Source of the DNA: a virus
Reading direction: 5' to 3' (one strand)
DNA length: 24,526 nucleotides
IMG/VR virus record: IMGVR_UViG_3300042987_001264
Span: 1-24,526 of that record
The position numbers were made by a program, and so were the translations under genes. The notes beneath the pieces are model-generated. The model was not told the origin of the DNA, did not search any database, and was given only the letters and a program-made list of their open reading frames with translations. Shown here one piece after another: positions 1 through 5,342 of this stretch (positions are counted from its first letter, which is position 1; every line of letters starts with the position of its first letter).

Positions 1-78
1 AGAGCACAACTCCATGACCTCAAGACAATGATTGAAGAAGTCCTTAAGGAATGTGCAGGAGATCAGGATTTTGACTGA
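1..78 (+). CDS. 44: C-terminal end of sliding-clamp loader large subunit (gp44-like), partial
   Basis: The window opens inside a reading frame that runs to a TGA at 76-78. The 25 visible residues (ending CAGDQDFD) are too few to show any AAA+ motif. The call rests on position: in T4-like phages gene 44 lies directly upstream of gene 62, and the two overlap here as in a clamp-loader operon. The gene 62 start overlaps the end of this frame by 8 nt, so translation is probably coupled. The gp44/gp62 complex loads the gp45 clamp onto primed template. The name is inferred from synteny. Confidence 0.65.
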   Translation, partial: RAQLHDLKTMIEEVLKECAGDQDFD

Positions 79-484
79 CATTTTTAGAGATATACTTCCA
101 TCCATAATGAAGACAAAGCAGAAATGCGTCCTAGCACAAGAGAATGAATATGTTCCTTTTCTTGTGAATAGGGCGCTTTCTTTTCATTATGATTGCGCCA
201 TGCTGGCCAATGAGATGAATAAATTGCCCGGTCTCGACCAAAATCTACAATATGACTACCTTCTAAATACAGTCAGGGCCTATAGACGGCCCTTTAAAGG
301 GTGGATAAAAAAAGAGACTATTCAAAATTTGGCTGTAATACAAGAGTATTATAAATGTTCCTCTGAAAAGGCTAAAGAGATCATCTCCATTTTATCACCA
401 CAACAGATAGAAGAATTGAAAAAAAGAATTTATAAGGGTGGTGTAAATGATAAACATAAACGAACTGATCGAGGTGAAACTTAG
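71..484 (+). CDS. 62: Sliding-clamp loader small subunit gp62-like
   Basis: This 137-residue protein resembles the short gp62 type of marine and alphaproteobacterial T4-like phages. It has the typical order: YVPFLVNRALS near the N-terminus, then LANEMNKL, LQYDYLLNTVR and a KGWIKKE segment. It should act as the small subunit of the 4:1 gp44/gp62 clamp loader that places the sliding clamp on DNA for gp43. The start chosen is TTG at 71, which has AGGAGAT at 57-63 about 7 nt upstream and gives MTDIFRDILPS; no ATG is available in frame near the N-terminus. The frame is open back to a TTG at 32, but that would lie well inside gene 44. It overlaps regA by 38 nt. Confidence 0.85.
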   Translation: MTDIFRDILPSIMKTKQKCVLAQENEYVPFLVNRALSFHYDCAMLANEMNKLPGLDQNLQYDYLLNTVRAYRRPFKGWIKKETIQNLAVIQEYYKCSSEKAKEIISILSPQQIEELKKRIYKGGVNDKHKRTDRGET

Positions 485-860
485 ATCACCTGACGATTTC
501 CTTAAGATCAAGGAAACTCTTACAAGAATCGGTATAGCATCTAAGAAAGAGAAGACGCTATACCAATCCTGTCATATATTACATAAGCAGGGCAAGTACT
601 ATATCGTCCATTTCAAAGAAATGTTCCTGCTTGATGGCAAGAGCTCAAATTTCTCAGAAGATGACAGAAAGAGACGAAACACAATTATTAATCTATTGCA
701 TGAATGGGAATTGCTAGACATTGTTGATGAAAGCAAGGTTCCTGATGACATGACATCTATTAACCAAATCAAGATCATTCCTCATAAGGAAAAGAGTGAG
801 TGGACATTGGTTACAAAGTATACAATTGGTAAGAAGCGAAAGGATACAAATAATGGGTAA
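447..860 (+). CDS. regA: RegA-like translational repressor of early genes
   Basis: The 137-residue product is collinear with T4 RegA (122 aa). Conserved segments include DDFLKIKETLTRIGIA, TLYQSCHIL, YYIVHFKEM near residues 50-60, and a C-terminal LVTKYTIG. RegA binds AU-rich sequence around the start codons of many early phage mRNAs and blocks ribosome entry. It follows gene 62 as in T4. Compared with T4 RegA there is a short N-terminal extension (about 6 residues) and a basic C-terminal tail. An AAGGGTGG stretch precedes the ATG. The last 8 nt overlap the dUTPase gene. In T4 gene 43 comes next; here it lies 15.5 kb downstream. Confidence 0.93.
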   Translation: MININELIEVKLRSPDDFLKIKETLTRIGIASKKEKTLYQSCHILHKQGKYYIVHFKEMFLLDGKSSNFSEDDRKRRNTIINLLHEWELLDIVDESKVPDDMTSINQIKIIPHKEKSEWTLVTKYTIGKKRKDTNNG

Positions 861-1383
861 TGTGGCACTGAAGTTCTATAAGACACATGAAGCAATTGAA
901 ATTCCCAAATTCTCAACAACCGAAGCAGCATGCTTTGATATTGCTTTCCAGATAGCAGGCAAACACAGTTATACTGGATATAACGCAATGAACAAAAGGA
1001 TTGAGAGACCCACACCCAAGGGTGAGGTTTATGTTGGTGCAGGTGAGAGAATCATGGTACCAACAGGATTGAAGTTTGACATTCCAAAGGGGTATTCAGT
1101 ACGAATTCATCCTAGGTCTGGTCTATCACTAAAGACTGGATTGATACTTGCAAATTCGGAAGGCGTTATTGACTCTGATTATACAGATGAGGTTTTCGTC
1201 CTTATATGGAATATATCTGATGTTGGTATTTCTCTCCGCAATGGCGACCGTATTGCTCAGGGTGAATTGGTTCCTGTTCTCAATTATGATTTAGTTACCG
1301 CCGATGATGAACCAAAGAAAAAGGGTAATCGTAAAGGCGGAATGGGGTCAACCGGAGTAAACAATGAGCAAACCAGCACTTAA
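853..1383 (+). CDS. dut: Trimeric dUTPase (dUTP diphosphatase)
   Basis: This 176-residue protein carries all five motifs of the homotrimeric dUTPase family: AACFD at 25-29 (I), PRSGLS at 87-92 (II), GVIDSDYTDE at 104-113 (III), NGDRIAQ at 130-136 (IV) and RKGGMGSTG at 160-168 (V, the P-loop-like arm). It hydrolyses dUTP to dUMP, keeping uracil out of phage DNA and feeding dTMP synthesis. T4 itself uses an unrelated enzyme (gp56), so this gene replaces that function. Start ATG 853 has AAGGAT at 841-845; the frame is open further upstream but within regA. An insertion of about 25 residues follows motif I. The end overlaps the next gene by 20 nt. Confidence 0.93.
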   Translation: MGNVALKFYKTHEAIEIPKFSTTEAACFDIAFQIAGKHSYTGYNAMNKRIERPTPKGEVYVGAGERIMVPTGLKFDIPKGYSVRIHPRSGLSLKTGLILANSEGVIDSDYTDEVFVLIWNISDVGISLRNGDRIAQGELVPVLNYDLVTADDEPKKKGNRKGGMGSTGVNNEQTST

Positions 1384-1600
1384 AAAAATATATGATAAGG
1401 TGCGAATTAAGAGACCCTCCATCATTGAAATAGATGGAGGGATCACCATTTTTGTTGACTCGGATAACAATGTTACCATAACTGGTCAGAACAAGACTAA
1501 AATAACCACAAAAGATAACTTGGAATTGAGTTCAAATAACATAAATATCAAAGCAGATAATGATATTCGAATTCGAGGTAAAAAGGTATACATCAACTAA
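1364..1600 (+). CDS. Small beta-helical spike-like protein (gp5 C-domain/VgrG-like)
   Basis: This is a 78-residue protein. From about residue 20 onward it is a run of short alternating strands rich in T, N, D, I and V (INIKADNDIRIRGKKVYIN at the end). That pattern is typical of the triple-stranded beta-helix in T4 gp5 C-terminal domains and VgrG needles. The next gene encodes a PAAR tip protein, which supports a role as part of a membrane-puncturing central spike. It has no lysozyme or OB-fold domain, so it is either a detached needle segment or a secondary spike. A strong hairpin (1415-1441) lies inside the gene. The family was recognised by repeat character only. Confidence 0.6.
   Translation: MSKPALKKIYDKVRIKRPSIIEIDGGITIFVDSDNNVTITGQNKTKITTKDNLELSSNNINIKADNDIRIRGKKVYIN
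1415..1441 (+). repeat. Perfect 9-bp inverted repeat inside the spike gene
   Basis: CCCTCCATC at 1415-1423 and GATGGAGGG at 1433-1441 are exact reverse complements around a 9-nt loop. This would form a stable RNA hairpin about 50 nt after the start codon of the spike-like gene. No T-run follows, so an intrinsic terminator is unlikely. It could slow ribosomes, protect mRNA or simply encode the RPSIIEIDGG segment. Confidence 0.55.
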
Positions 1601-1893
1601 TGCCAGGAGCACATAGGCACGGCGATGCCAGATTTTGTGGCGCCACAACAGTCGCGCTCGGTCAATCAACCCTCATAATAAACGATAAAGTGGCGGCCGT
1701 AGAGGGTGATAAAAATACCCATGGCAATGGAGACCTGATTGCGTCATATGGTGACGGTTCTATTATAATCGAGAACCAGAAACTAATTTGTGCCGTCGGT
1801 GATACGGCACAGACAGATAATCAAGGACACCCAAGTCCTTTATCCGATCCATCACAAGCATCTTCTGATGTCTTTCTGTATGAAGGCTCTTGA
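1600..1893 (+). CDS. PAAR-domain spike tip protein (gp5.4-like)
   Basis: The 97 residues match the PAAR family layout: an N-terminal Gly/His-rich start, Ala-rich strand turns, VEGDKNTHGNGDL in the middle, and a late HPSPLSDPS loop. Conserved His and Cys residues could hold the single metal ion at the tip. PAAR proteins cap the gp5 or VgrG needle and form the sharp conical point that touches the outer membrane during sheath contraction. T4 gp5.4 is of similar size. The ATG overlaps the stop codon of the spike gene by one base, so the two are probably translated together as one spike module. These are normally late structural functions but sit here beside early replication genes. Confidence 0.82.
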   Translation: MPGAHRHGDARFCGATTVALGQSTLIINDKVAAVEGDKNTHGNGDLIASYGDGSIIIENQKLICAVGDTAQTDNQGHPSPLSDPSQASSDVFLYEGS

Positions 1894-1922
1894 CAACTAT
1901 ATCAGAATGTGTTATATATAAT
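1890..1922 (+). promoter_or_regulatory. Sigma70-type promoter of hsp20
   Basis: TTGACA at 1890-1895 is followed after 17 nt by TATATA at 1913-1918; an overlapping perfect TATAAT lies at 1917-1922 with a longer 21-nt gap. Transcription would begin near 1925, right at the first hairpin of the hsp20 leader. The -35 box overlaps the end of the PAAR gene. No sigma32-type CCCCAT box is seen. Confidence 0.75.
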
Positions 1923-1923
1923 A

Positions 1924-2004
1924 TAGTTGGGATAAAGGTTTAGCGTACCCAACTACCCCTTGCCTAATGGAAGGGATACAACTCGCTTAATAAGGAGATG
2001 AAAC
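1924..2004 (+). promoter_or_regulatory. ROSE-like RNA thermometer in the hsp20 5' leader (candidate)
   Basis: Three consecutive hairpins fill the leader. Hairpin I pairs TAGTTGGG (1924-1931) with CCCAACTA (1948-1955), 8 bp. Hairpin II pairs CCCTT-CC (1957-1964, G1962 bulged) with GGAAGGG (1969-1975) over a TAAT loop. Hairpin III pairs CTC-CTT (1982-1988, G1985 unpaired) with the Shine-Dalgarno AAGGAG (1992-1997). The TCGCT string facing AAGGA with one unpaired G is the hallmark of ROSE thermometers (UYGCU against the Shine-Dalgarno), which control small heat-shock genes in alpha- and gammaproteobacteria. Melting of hairpin III on warming would free the ribosome site. The assignment is from pairing by eye. 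Confidence 0.7.
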
Positions 2005-2457
2005 ATGAATATTACTGCACTTCAAGACCCATTTGGTTTTTCCAGACTTTCTGTTGGATATGATGAAATCATCAAGAGACTGAGTGAATTTGGTGAAGGG
2101 TTCCCTGGTGGTAAAATTCCAGTATTCCCACCATACAACATTAAGAAAATCTCGGAAAACGAGTACCTCATCGAAATGGCTGTGGCCGGTTTCGGTAAGC
2201 AAGACATTACAGTGACCATGGAAAATGGATCACTGATCATTAAGGGTAATCTCTCACAGACCGACAAGGACACAGAATTCCTTTATAAGGGAATTGCTGA
2301 GAGGGCATTTACCCGAACATTCAACCTTGCTGATACTGTTGAGGTTAAGAATGCTGAACTTCTCAATGGTATGCTGAAGATATTCTTGGAGAGATTTATT
2401 CCAGAAAGTCAGAAGCCAAAGAGCATTGAGATCAATGATGGTTCTAAGAAGAAATAA
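2005..2457 (+). CDS. hsp20: Small heat-shock protein, Hsp20/alpha-crystallin family
   Basis: The 150-residue protein has an N-terminal arm (MNITALQDPFGFSRLSVG) like IbpA-type Hsp20s. The alpha-crystallin domain spans about residues 37-140, with YLIEMAVAGF, ENGSLIIKG, FTRTFNLAD and NGMLKIFLE, and a C-terminal KPKSIEI tail. Such proteins are ATP-independent holdases that keep unfolding proteins soluble. Hsp20 genes are frequent in marine T4-like phages, where they are thought to help scaffold assembly or host stress survival. AAGGAG 8 nt before the ATG is a strong ribosome site but is predicted to be masked by a thermometer hairpin. The gene has its own promoter and terminator, so it is a single-gene unit. 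Confidence 0.95.
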   Translation: MNITALQDPFGFSRLSVGYDEIIKRLSEFGEGFPGGKIPVFPPYNIKKISENEYLIEMAVAGFGKQDITVTMENGSLIIKGNLSQTDKDTEFLYKGIAERAFTRTFNLADTVEVKNAELLNGMLKIFLERFIPESQKPKSIEINDGSKKK

Positions 2458-2466
2458 TTGAGACTG

Positions 2467-2500
2467 ATATATATGCCCTGGGCAACTGGGGCATATATAT
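2467..2500 (+). terminator. Hairpin terminator after hsp20
   Basis: ATATATATGCCC (2467-2478) and GGGCATATATAT (2489-2500) form a perfect 12-bp stem with a 10-nt loop, 10 nt after the hsp20 stop. The 3' side continues with a mixed T/A stretch (TATTATAAT) rather than a pure T-run, so termination may be partial, or the hairpin may mark an mRNA 3' end. It isolates hsp20 from the endolysin gene. Confidence 0.65.
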
Positions 2501-2524
2501 TATTATAATCTAGGGAGTTAGAAT

Positions 2525-3361
2525 ATGATCACAGTGAATCAAGCAATTCAATTCTTTTTACACAATCACAAACTATACAGCGGTCCAATTGATGGAAAAA
2601 TTGGTCCTAAGAGCAGAGAGTCCATTGACAAACTCCTTAAGAAGGAGGGTGTGAATACCGATAAGTGGAACAATGCTAGAAAGTTGCTAGCGGCCGAGCA
2701 ATTACTGTACAAGAGTCAAAAGATTGATATTGGTAAGATTGATGGTCTGGAAGGACCAATGGTCAATCATGCGCGCGAAGTCTATAATGCCAAGATGGTT
2801 ACAACATGGCGAGACTTGGCAGAACAAATCAACAAGATCACACCGGTTGAGCCGGTCAGACCTATATTACCAAAAGTAAACGGTTTCATTCAAAATATGG
2901 GATGGCCACGTCAGGCAAATTGCGCTGAATATTATGGTGGTGTAGGCAAGAACCAGGTTACCTGCAACGTACCATTTACGATGGTGCTTGCCTGGGATAC
3001 TAAGCAAAAACTCAAATCATATTCATGCCATAAGTTGGTGAAAGAACCAATGGAGAGAATTTGGAACAGAACACTTGAGCATTATGGTTATGATAGAATT
3101 GTGGACCTAAGACTGCACTATTTTGGTGGATGTTTGAATGTCCGCAAGATGCGTGGTGGTTCTGCCTGGAGTATGCATTCATGGGGCATTGCTGTAGATA
3201 TTGATCCTGATAGAAATGCACTTAAGATGAACGCAAAGCAGGCAACACTGAGCAAACCTCCATATGATAAGTTTTGGCAGTTTGTCTATGATGAAGGTGC
3301 GATTTCATTGGGCAAAGAAAGAAACTTTGACTGGATGCATTTTCAGTTCGCACGTCTTTAA
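2525..3361 (+). CDS. Endolysin: peptidoglycan-binding repeats plus M15 metallopeptidase
   Basis: The 278-residue protein begins with a PG_binding_1-like segment (residues 1-40, YSGPIDGKIGPKSRESI) and a second degenerate copy at about 57-90. The C-terminal M15/VanY-type catalytic domain (about 150-278) carries SMHSWGIAVDI with zinc ligands H218 and D225, and DWMH with catalytic D269 and ligand H272. By family it cleaves a peptide bond in peptidoglycan stem peptides (L-Ala-D-Glu or D-Ala-D-Ala type). No signal peptide is seen, so it needs a holin; small membrane proteins follow at once. AGGGAG at 2512-2517 precedes the ATG. The modular N-terminus is less usual than a bare M15 domain. Confidence 0.88.
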   Translation: MITVNQAIQFFLHNHKLYSGPIDGKIGPKSRESIDKLLKKEGVNTDKWNNARKLLAAEQLLYKSQKIDIGKIDGLEGPMVNHAREVYNAKMVTTWRDLAEQINKITPVEPVRPILPKVNGFIQNMGWPRQANCAEYYGGVGKNQVTCNVPFTMVLAWDTKQKLKSYSCHKLVKEPMERIWNRTLEHYGYDRIVDLRLHYFGGCLNVRKMRGGSAWSMHSWGIAVDIDPDRNALKMNAKQATLSKPPYDKFWQFVYDEGAISLGKERNFDWMHFQFARL

Positions 3362-3380
3362 TGGATAAAAGACCTTCAAA

Positions 3381-3521
3381 ATGATTATATTGACAATATT
3401 ACTTTTATCATGTATAGTATCATTAATATATATGATATACGCAATAACTGGAATAATACCAGCAATAATGGCCACAGCTGTTATTGCTGGTTTGATTGAG
3501 TTGTGCTGGAAAGAATCATGA
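3381..3521 (+). CDS. Possible 46-aa two-span membrane protein
   Basis: An open frame of 46 codons starts with a very hydrophobic stretch (MIILTILLLSCIVSLIYMIY), then a second hydrophobic segment and a polar end, CWKES. It lies just after the endolysin, and its stop overlaps the next start as ATGA. Two membrane spans would fit a small holin, antiholin or spanin-like role. Against it, the upstream ribosome site is weak, and the same DNA holds a near-consensus promoter (3390-3418) and an 11-bp inverted repeat (3458-3491). The stretch may therefore be an untranslated leader that only looks hydrophobic because it is T-rich. Confidence 0.4.
   Translation: MIILTILLLSCIVSLIYMIYAITGIIPAIMATAVIAGLIELCWKES
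3390..3418 (+). promoter_or_regulatory. Sigma70-type promoter downstream of endolysin
   Basis: TTGACA (3390-3395), a 17-nt spacer and TATAGT (3413-3418) make an 11-of-12 match to the consensus. Transcription would start near 3425, giving a leader of about 90 nt to the small membrane protein at 3518, with an 11-bp hairpin (3458-3491) in that leader. Confidence 0.65.
3458..3491 (+). repeat. Perfect 11-bp inverted repeat in the lysis region
   Basis: ACCAGCAATAA at 3458-3468 and TTATTGCTGGT at 3481-3491 are exact reverse complements around a 12-nt loop. The loop itself contains TGGCCA and AGCTG, so further pairing is possible. It lies between the promoter at 3390 and the start codon at 3518. No T-run follows. 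It could be a leader hairpin stabilising the transcript or a weak terminator for read-through from the endolysin gene. Confidence 0.6.
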
Positions 3522-3697
3522 TGCACCATTTGTTTTTGCTTCCATTATACTTGTTTGCAGTCCTATTTGTTTTTTACATTATACCAAGTCTATTATATTT
3601 GAGTTATTTGGAGCTTGGTTTTTGGCAATTCATAGGAACGTTGGGAACAACAATATATCTTGTATTATTATTCATTTATGCAATAACGAGAAAGTGA
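3518..3697 (+). CDS. Small two-span membrane protein, holin candidate
   Basis: The 59-residue protein (start MMHHLFLLPLYLF) has a first hydrophobic span at about 4-26 and a second at about 37-55, then a short basic tail ending ITRK. Length, two spans, charged C-terminus and location right after a signal-less endolysin fit a class II holin. GGAAAG stands about 5 nt before the ATG, which overlaps the preceding stop codon. An in-frame GTG at 3503 is a less likely start. There is no sequence family I can name, so the role is inferred from context only. Confidence 0.6.
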   Translation: MMHHLFLLPLYLFAVLFVFYIIPSLLYLSYLELGFWQFIGTLGTTIYLVLLFIYAITRK

Positions 3698-3700
3698 CAA

Positions 3701-3994
3701 ATGCTATATGAAGAACTCAACCTCGGTGATATAGTTTGCGCCAGGACTGAAAATGGTGATTTGGATGTGAAGACACTGGGCCAAATCACCAAAATACTTC
3801 CAAAGAGTGGATATGAGGACATGAAGGTTATTACAGTCGCTCATTACTATGAAGGAATGAATAAGAGGTCTGGATACACTTATTATGCACCAAAAGATTT
3901 ATCTTTGTTGGATGCCAGAATACTATACCATATCATGTGTCTGATGCCAAAATGGCAGCATCATGAAAATATTATAAAGAAGGGCGCAATATGA
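3701..3994 (+). CDS. Conserved-looking hypothetical protein
   Basis: This is a 97-residue soluble protein with no recognised family. The N-terminal half looks like a small beta-barrel (LGDIVCARTENGDLDVKTLG, KVITVAHYY), the sort of fold seen in KOW/SH3-like or regulatory phage proteins. The C-terminal half looks helical with a His-rich stretch (KWQHHENIIKK). The ATG lies 3 nt after the preceding stop, and its own stop overlaps the next start as ATGA, so it is part of the same polycistronic unit as the membrane protein and the nuclease. Confidence 0.65.
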   Translation: MLYEELNLGDIVCARTENGDLDVKTLGQITKILPKSGYEDMKVITVAHYYEGMNKRSGYTYYAPKDLSLLDARILYHIMCLMPKWQHHENIIKKGAI

Positions 3995-4491
3995 AAAAAT
4001 ATCCTGATAATGTTGATGCTCTTATTGTGCTATCATTCATGCTCCCTATTATTGGCATTGTACTATTATTAATAACTGGTATTATTGATACTAAAGTATC
4101 AGAAAGAACCAAAGTAATTGCCCAGAGCAATGAAATGCAAGTTATACGTGTCATTGACGGTGATACTGTTCAAATTACTGCGCCTTTCCTTCCACAGAAC
4201 CTCAAGAAGGAACTGGCACTGAGAATTTATGGTGTTGATACTCCTGAGCGTGGACAAAAGGCAAAATGTAAAAGGGAGCGCGAACTATCTGAGTCTGCCA
4301 AAACTTTTGTGGTCAATACCTTATCATCGGCCAAAAATATAGAAATACAGTTGCATAAGTGGGACAAGTATGGTGGCCGTGTTCTGGGTGACTTGATCAT
4401 TGATGGAGAGTCTTTATCGTCTCGCCTTATCAATGGTGGCCTCGCCTTTAAGTATGATGGTGGTAAGAAAAAATCATGGTGTGGGAGATAG
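3991..4491 (+). CDS. Membrane-anchored thermonuclease (staphylococcal nuclease-like)
   Basis: This 166-residue protein has an N-terminal transmembrane segment at about 10-32 and then an SNase domain (about 48-166). The catalytic set of the family is intact: VIDGDTV with D58 (like SNase D21), R78 in LRIYGVD, E86 in DTPE (like E43), and R130 in YGGR (like R87). SNase enzymes are Ca-dependent phosphodiesterases that cut DNA and RNA. The segment looks like an uncleaved anchor, which would place the nuclease in the periplasm facing the outside. It follows lysis genes. Possible jobs are degrading incoming rival DNA or digesting nucleic acid at lysis; these are inferences. Confidence 0.85.
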   Translation: MKKYPDNVDALIVLSFMLPIIGIVLLLITGIIDTKVSERTKVIAQSNEMQVIRVIDGDTVQITAPFLPQNLKKELALRIYGVDTPERGQKAKCKRERELSESAKTFVVNTLSSAKNIEIQLHKWDKYGGRVLGDLIIDGESLSSRLINGGLAFKYDGGKKKSWCGR

Positions 4492-4494
4492 ATA

Positions 4495-4740
4495 ATGGAA
4501 TATGATAGACGAGTTAGAGAACCATATTATTCCTTGATGTATAAGGCATCTGAAGGATACAATGAACATTTTTGGAAATGTCCTCCTGAGTTACTTGAAA
4601 AATTCGCCGATCTGATCGTTTTGAGGTGTGCAGAGATCGCAGAGAACACAATCTGGAAGACAGCATTTGGACCAGAAAAAATAGCTACACCAAAAGAAGT
4701 GGCAGAGGCCATCAAGTTTATGATGAAAGTTGAACAATGA
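4495..4740 (+). CDS. Conserved-looking hypothetical protein
   Basis: This 81-residue, mostly helical protein has a central segment LLEKFADLIVLRCAEIAEN. I recognise it as similar to short helical proteins common in marine T4-like phages, but it has no assigned function. The C-terminal half (KEVAEAIKFMMKVE) is amphipathic. It starts 3 nt after the nuclease stop, with a weak ribosome site, and its stop overlaps the 2OG oxygenase start as ATGA. No membrane span or metal motif is visible. Confidence 0.7.
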   Translation: MEYDRRVREPYYSLMYKASEGYNEHFWKCPPELLEKFADLIVLRCAEIAENTIWKTAFGPEKIATPKEVAEAIKFMMKVEQ

Positions 4741-5342
4741 GCAATTACATTTATGTTGGTGATGATGTACTTGATCCTGCGTTGTGTGATCGGTTCATAG
4801 AAATCTTTACCTCAAACCAAGACCTACATCAGTCGTTTAATGGTAATCCTGGTTTCACTCAGTTGAACTATGGTGAGTCTGTACGCCATAGTAAATTGAT
4901 TCAGGAATATATGCTCAATGCATTTGAGGTCAAAAATCTGCACAACACCATGGTGCAGACGGCCATCCAGGTCTATAAGAGATACATGGAACTCCATAGT
5001 GAATTGGACTACCTACCTAGACCATTTAAAATGGAGGACTTGAGAATCAAGCACTACAGAGGCAATGGTATGGATAGGTTCAATATGCATATCGATACTG
5101 CCTCAGCCAATACCGCCAATAGATACCTGGCAATGTTCTGGTACTTGAATGATGTTGAAGAAGGTGGGCATACTAATTTTCCTGTTCAAAACATGAGCAT
5201 TCAACCAAGGAGGGGGCGTGTTGTAGTCTTTCCTCCTTTTTGGACTCACCCTCATGAAGGACTTCCTGTGACCAAAGGTGAGAAGTATTTAATGAGCACA
5301 TATATGCATTATAGGAACGACAATGATTTCAATAAGAATTGA
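4737..5342 (+). CDS. 2OG-Fe(II) oxygenase (prolyl 4-hydroxylase-like)
   Basis: This 201-residue protein ends in a P4H-type double-stranded beta-helix. The iron ligands are H118 and D120 (HID) and the distal His in FWTHPHEG (H171 or H173), with K183 in GEKYLMSTY binding 2-oxoglutarate. EEGGHTNFP and RRGRVVVFPP are family signatures. These enzymes hydroxylate proline, lysine, sugars or nucleobases using Fe, O2 and 2-oxoglutarate. They are frequent in T4-like phages, mostly with unknown substrate. It sits at the upstream edge of the glycan island; hydroxylating a protein residue that later receives sugar is one possibility. Its last 20 nt overlap the GT2 gene. Confidence 0.9.
   Translation: MSNYIYVGDDVLDPALCDRFIEIFTSNQDLHQSFNGNPGFTQLNYGESVRHSKLIQEYMLNAFEVKNLHNTMVQTAIQVYKRYMELHSELDYLPRPFKMEDLRIKHYRGNGMDRFNMHIDTASANTANRYLAMFWYLNDVEEGGHTNFPVQNMSIQPRRGRVVVFPPFWTHPHEGLPVTKGEKYLMSTYMHYRNDNDFNKN

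Noticed and set aside
2501-2524. Promoter for the endolysin using TATAAT at 2504-2509
   Set aside because: The -10 is perfect but nothing like TTGACA or an extended TG stands upstream; the DNA there is the terminator stem.
3496-3711. Alternative 71-aa frame overlapping the holin candidate
   Set aside because: It overlaps the better-placed 59-aa frame almost fully and lacks a ribosome site; its composition is that of a shifted T-rich sequence.
4086-4101. Palindrome TGATACT-AA-AGTATCA in the thermonuclease gene
   Set aside because: It lies inside coding sequence away from any promoter or gene start, and a short AT-rich palindrome is expected by chance.
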